In this document: positions 58,259 to 61,653 of the stretch, in pieces
Numbering within the stretch: position 1 is the first letter of the stretch
Layout of the letters: every line of letters starts with the position of its first letter
NCBI GenBank assembly: GCA_910585805.1
Contig: CAJUFB010000019.1
Span: 1-61,653, forward strand
Reading direction: 5' to 3'
DNA length: 61,653 bases
Source of the DNA: an uncultured Acetatifactor sp.
GTDB taxonomy: Bacteria > Bacillota > Clostridia > Lachnospirales > Lachnospiraceae
Position numbers and translations under genes: made by a program
The notes under the pieces: generated by a model
Seen by the model: only the letters and a program-made list of their open reading frames with translations
What the model was told of the DNA's origin: nothing
Database searches by the model: none

Positions 58259-59158
58259 ATGACAGGTAACATATTTCATCTGCAGCGTTTTTCCCTGTTT
58301 GACGGGCCGGGTATCAGGACAGTGGTATTTTTGAAAGGGTGTCCGCTGCGCTGCGTGTGGTGCCATAACCCGGAGGGGATTGCAGCCGGTCCGCAGATCA
58401 TGTATCATGCTGGCCGATGCATCGGGTGCGGGGATTGCGGTACGGTCTGCAAAAAAGGCGCCCATGTTTTCGAGCAGGGCGCGCACCGATATGACAGGAG
58501 TTTGTGCACAGGCTGCGGGGACTGCGCAGCAATCTGCTGTACACAGGCGCTGTCACTTGCGGGCAGACAGGTGTCCGTCGAAGAGATCATGGCGGAAATC
58601 ATGAAAGATCAGCCATATTACCGCGAAAGCGGAGGAGGTGTGACGCTTTCCGGAGGCGAACCGCTGCTGCAGGCGGATTTTGCCATAGCCCTGCTGAAAG
58701 AGATAAAGGAACAGGGGCTGACAGGCTGTGTGGAAACCTGCGGCATGGCGGATGCCGATAAGCTTATGATGGCCGCCCGGTTTACGGATCTGTTTTATTT
58801 TGATTACAAGGCCACAGGGGAAGAAATGCACACAAAGCTCTGCGGCGCGCCTCAGGCACCCATACTGGATAATCTTGCCAGGCTGGAGGATGTGCATGCC
58901 AGGGTAGTCCTGCGCTGCCCCATGGTGCCGGGGGCAAATATTTGTAAGAAGCATATTTTGGGTATCGCCGGGACGGCCCGGCAATATGCCTGTATATACG
59001 AGGTACAGCTGGAACCCTTTCACAGGCTGGGGATTGGCAAGGCGGAAAAGCTGGGGATCGGCGGAATGTATGATACTGAGCCGCCTGCCCGGGCAGAACT
59101 GGAGCGTTACTGCTGTGAGATCGCGCATATAAGCGGCAAAAGCTGTGTTATAAGCTGA
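58259..59158 (+). CDS. Radical SAM glycyl radical enzyme activase 2
   Basis: 299 residues from the ATG at 58259. This start aligns residue by residue with the other activase of the locus (radical SAM cysteines again at 28, 32 and 35: CPLRCVWC); an ATG at 58241 is possible. Two standard ferredoxin clusters follow, CIGCGDCGTVC and CTGCGDCAAIC, then VTLSGGEPLLQADF. It would install the glycyl radical in the enzyme encoded 59 bases downstream. Unlike activase 1, its extra cluster spacing is regular. The gene follows the SGNH esterase by ~36 bases, so it is in the same operon. Confidence 0.93.
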   Translation: MTGNIFHLQRFSLFDGPGIRTVVFLKGCPLRCVWCHNPEGIAAGPQIMYHAGRCIGCGDCGTVCKKGAHVFEQGAHRYDRSLCTGCGDCAAICCTQALSLAGRQVSVEEIMAEIMKDQPYYRESGGGVTLSGGEPLLQADFAIALLKEIKEQGLTGCVETCGMADADKLMMAARFTDLFYFDYKATGEEMHTKLCGAPQAPILDNLARLEDVHARVVLRCPMVPGANICKKHILGIAGTARQYACIYEVQLEPFHRLGIGKAEKLGIGGMYDTEPPARAELERYCCEIAHISGKSCVIS

Positions 59159-59217
59159 TTTTGCCCGAAATGTGCCTGAAAAGGAAAGGGAAGAAGGCAG
59201 GATAAAGGAGAGGACAG

Positions 59218-61524
59218 ATGAAGGATTACAAAAGCACAGAGGAAAGAATCGTGCTTTCCAGCCGTATGGCGGCGGTAAAAGAGGATATTCTGCAAAGGGT
59301 GCGGCCATTTACATACCGGGAAAAGACACAGTGCTGTCCGGTAAAGGTGGAGAACTTGACGAATCCGTTTGTGGCTGAGTTTGCGGAGCACCCGGACTCG
59401 TCGTATGTCATCAATCTCGCCAACAGCATTGTGCGCTCCTGGATGGAGACGCCGTTTGTGATATTTGAGAATGAGGCTGTTGTGGGCATTACCCGTCCCG
59501 AATATGCTGTGAAAGAGCATTTCAGCCTGGGCATCCGCGGCGCAGAGAGCGTGCTGGAGGATCCCTGCATGGACAGGGCCCGGGCTCAGGCGCTGTATCA
59601 CAGGCTGGCACCGCTGACCAAGCGCCATATTGCGGAGGAGGGCGAGCGCATCCTGGGAAAAACAGCTTTCAGGGCGCTGGAGGGGGACGCTCTGTTTCAC
59701 GCAGGGGGTTACCAGGGCCACACCGTTCCAGGATATCCAAGGCTGTTGGAAAACGGATTGGACGGTATGTTGGAACTGATAGACAGATATGCTGCCGTTC
59801 ACGTCAAAGACCAGGAGAGCGCGGATTTTTATGAGGCGAACCGCATTATTATCCGAGGGATGTCGCGCTGGCTGGAAACATATGCCGGGACAGCCGCGGA
59901 GCTTGCCGAAAGCGGACAGGGCAGCGCCGTTCAAAGGCAGTATTATCGGGAAATAGCCGAAAACTGTGCCTATGTGGCGCACCGGAAACCGCAGAAGCTG
60001 TATCAGGCGGTACAGCTGATATGGTGCCTGTCCCTGTGGGACTGGGTGGATTGCATGGGGCGCATGGACCAGTATCTTTATCCTTTCTATAAACGGTCGA
60101 AAGAAGAGGGGGATGTTGTTTCAGCACAGGATGCAATGGTTTCCATTGTTTTCAAGATCTGGGAAAACGGCTCTCATAATGTGACGCTTTCCGGACGGAA
60201 ACCGGACGGCGCCGATGCGACAAATGAATTGTCCTATCTGCTGCTGCAGATACTGCGCGACATTCACGACGTTCACCCCCGCATGTCGGTGCGCGTGCAT
60301 CAGGATTCGCCCGGGGAAATACTGGATCTGGCGGTGCAGCTTTGGGCGGAGGGCATGTCAGATCCGACGGTTGTAAGTGATGAAACAGTGATAAAGGGTC
60401 TTATGAAGATCGGCACACCGTTGGAAGATGCACGGGATTACAGCATGCTGGGCTGTCAGGAGATAGAGATACCGGGAAAAAGCAATTTTGGCTGCGAGGA
60501 CGGACAGTTTAACCTTGCAAAGCTTTTTGAGTATGCCGTGAACGGAGGTATGAGTACTTCGGATCCCACCGTAAGAGTTGGGCCTGATACCGGCAGATTT
60601 GTGGATTTTGCGTGTTTTGAGGACTTCTTTTCCGCATTCCGGACGCAGTTGGAGTATTTTGTGAAAATTTTCTGTCATTTGTGCGACAGCGGGCAGGAGG
60701 TGCGCGCGGCTAATTTTGCCAAGCTGGTGAAAACGCCCTTTACCACAGGCTGTCTGGAGAAAGGCAGGCCCCATGATGCCGGCGGACCCATATATAATTA
60801 CGGCGTTGTGGAAACCGCAGGCCTGGCAGCGGCGGCGGATTCCTTTACGGCAGTGAAAAAGCTGGTATTTGAAGAGGGAAAAATATCCAGACAGACACTG
60901 ACTGACGCATTGGCCGCAAATTTTCAAGGTTATGAAAAGGAACGGCAGATGCTGCTGAATATGGCGCCCAAATTCGGCAACGATGACGATGACGCCGACG
61001 CTATGGCTGCGCGGGTGCTGGATCTGTTCTGGAGTGAATGCGGAAAATACAGATCCATCCGCGGGGATGTGTATACAGGTGCCTGTTCGCTGCTGGCCGG
61101 GGGCATCGGCTTCGGGAGAAAGACCGGGGCGCTTCCCGACGGGCGTTTTGCGGGAGAACCGCTGGGCAACAGCATTGGCCCCCGCCCCGGCGCGGATAAG
61201 AACGGAGTGTCAGCCATGCTGAACTCGGTGGCCAAACTGCCGCTTGAGAAGGGGGTAGGCGGCACCACGCTGAATGTTGTGCTGACCAGCAGGCTGTTGT
61301 CCGCCCCGGAGCTGCGGACTCATATTGCTTCTATGATACGTACTTATCTTTTGAGCGGAGGGCAGATGGCGCAGATTACCACGGCTAATCTGGAGGATCT
61401 GCTGGATGCGAAAGTCCATCCGGAACGCCATGGCGACCTGATCGTGCGCATCGGCGGGTTCAGCGTTCAGTTTGTGCAGCTTGACGAAAGTGCACAAAAT
61501 GAGATTATCAGCCGATATAACTGA
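59218..61524 (+). CDS. Glycyl radical enzyme 2 (dehydratase/lyase type, function unknown)
   Basis: 768 residues, of usual family length. The active-site cysteine lies in M-L-G-C413-Q-E415, again C-x-E, the pattern of eliminating GREs. The radical glycine is most likely G747 in I-V-R-I-G-G-F-S-V-Q-F. Other family blocks: WSLWDWVDCMGRMDQYLYPF-like sequence (here CLSLWDWVDCMGRMDQYLYP), RVHQDSPGEIL, GALPDGRFAGEPLGNSIGPR and GGTTLNVVLTSRLL. It differs widely from GRE 1, so the two are not recent duplicates. The start has AAGGAGAGG. Activase 2 precedes it. The reaction cannot be read from sequence; a substrate derived from the imported glycan is inferred. Confidence 0.92.
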   Translation: MKDYKSTEERIVLSSRMAAVKEDILQRVRPFTYREKTQCCPVKVENLTNPFVAEFAEHPDSSYVINLANSIVRSWMETPFVIFENEAVVGITRPEYAVKEHFSLGIRGAESVLEDPCMDRARAQALYHRLAPLTKRHIAEEGERILGKTAFRALEGDALFHAGGYQGHTVPGYPRLLENGLDGMLELIDRYAAVHVKDQESADFYEANRIIIRGMSRWLETYAGTAAELAESGQGSAVQRQYYREIAENCAYVAHRKPQKLYQAVQLIWCLSLWDWVDCMGRMDQYLYPFYKRSKEEGDVVSAQDAMVSIVFKIWENGSHNVTLSGRKPDGADATNELSYLLLQILRDIHDVHPRMSVRVHQDSPGEILDLAVQLWAEGMSDPTVVSDETVIKGLMKIGTPLEDARDYSMLGCQEIEIPGKSNFGCEDGQFNLAKLFEYAVNGGMSTSDPTVRVGPDTGRFVDFACFEDFFSAFRTQLEYFVKIFCHLCDSGQEVRAANFAKLVKTPFTTGCLEKGRPHDAGGPIYNYGVVETAGLAAAADSFTAVKKLVFEEGKISRQTLTDALAANFQGYEKERQMLLNMAPKFGNDDDDADAMAARVLDLFWSECGKYRSIRGDVYTGACSLLAGGIGFGRKTGALPDGRFAGEPLGNSIGPRPGADKNGVSAMLNSVAKLPLEKGVGGTTLNVVLTSRLLSAPELRTHIASMIRTYLLSGGQMAQITTANLEDLLDAKVHPERHGDLIVRIGGFSVQFVQLDESAQNEIISRYN

Positions 61525-61653
61525 AGACGGAGGCTTTTGCGGACGATAAAATAGTCAGAGGCTTCGCGCCGTGTGGTTTTCACATTTCCATAATTGGGTA
61601 AGGAATTGGTAATAAATAACTTTTAAGTTTTTTAATGGTATGATATACTCCTT
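61525..61653. other. End-of-window intergenic sequence
   Basis: No gene or clear terminator. TAAGGAATTGGTAATAAATA at 61600-61619 resembles the left arm of the dispersed palindromic repeat and could open another copy cut by the window edge. TATGATATACT at 61639-61649 is a possible -10 region without a good -35. Confidence 0.3.

Overview
The window looks like a chromosomal segment of an anaerobic, Gram-positive gut-type member of the Clostridia, most likely Lachnospiraceae. The reasons are sortase and LPXTG signals, TasA-like proteins with a SipW-type signal peptidase, GH25 muramidases with Cna-B-like domains, LplB/YtcP-type sugar permeases, and oxygen-sensitive glycyl radical enzymes with radical SAM activases. 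No rRNA, tRNA, CRISPR array, phage module or intact insertion sequence was seen.

Layout. (1) 1-9562, surface fibres: a 5'-broken LPXTG pilin, a class C sortase, a secreted pilin-like protein, two TasA-like proteins, a double-length anchored protein that looks like two exported proteins joined in frame, a SipW-like signal peptidase, a BTAD regulator with a degenerate GGDEF domain, and a small unknown protein. (2) 9885-17055, housekeeping and sensing: glycogen phosphorylase, an AraC regulator, a chemoreceptor and a PRPP synthetase-like protein. (3) 17196-39595, cell-surface polysaccharide: six glycosyltransferases (one with two domains, one of GT-C membrane type), rfbB/rfbA/rfbC for dTDP-rhamnose precursors (no rfbD here), a Wzm/Wzt ABC exporter with a Wzt carbohydrate-binding tail, a methyltransferase-kinase fusion resembling the WbdD chain-capping enzyme, and two membrane-anchored GH25 muramidases. 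(4) 39761-61524, glycan use: a LacI regulator, two glycyl radical enzyme/activase pairs, two beta-helix GH28-like proteins, a GH36-like, a GH20-like and an unassigned hydrolase-like protein, an SGNH esterase, and an LplA/LplB/YtcP-type ABC importer. All the enzymes in this block lack signal peptides, so oligosaccharides would be imported and taken apart in the cytoplasm.

How the parts fit. The same LacI-type operator (CATTAACGTTAATG and near-copies) lies at the promoter ahead of the first glycyl radical enzyme and inside the promoter of the importer lipoprotein gene, which suggests one regulon under the adjacent LacI protein. Two radical enzymes of the C-x-E (dehydratase/lyase) type inside a glycan locus, with no microcompartment or known downstream pathway beside them, are the strongest candidate for an undescribed system.

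A dispersed palindromic repeat of about 100 bp occurs in several intergenic spaces (three complete copies, several half copies) and explains much of the otherwise empty DNA. Calls rest on reading the translated sequence and recognised motifs; no database search was possible.
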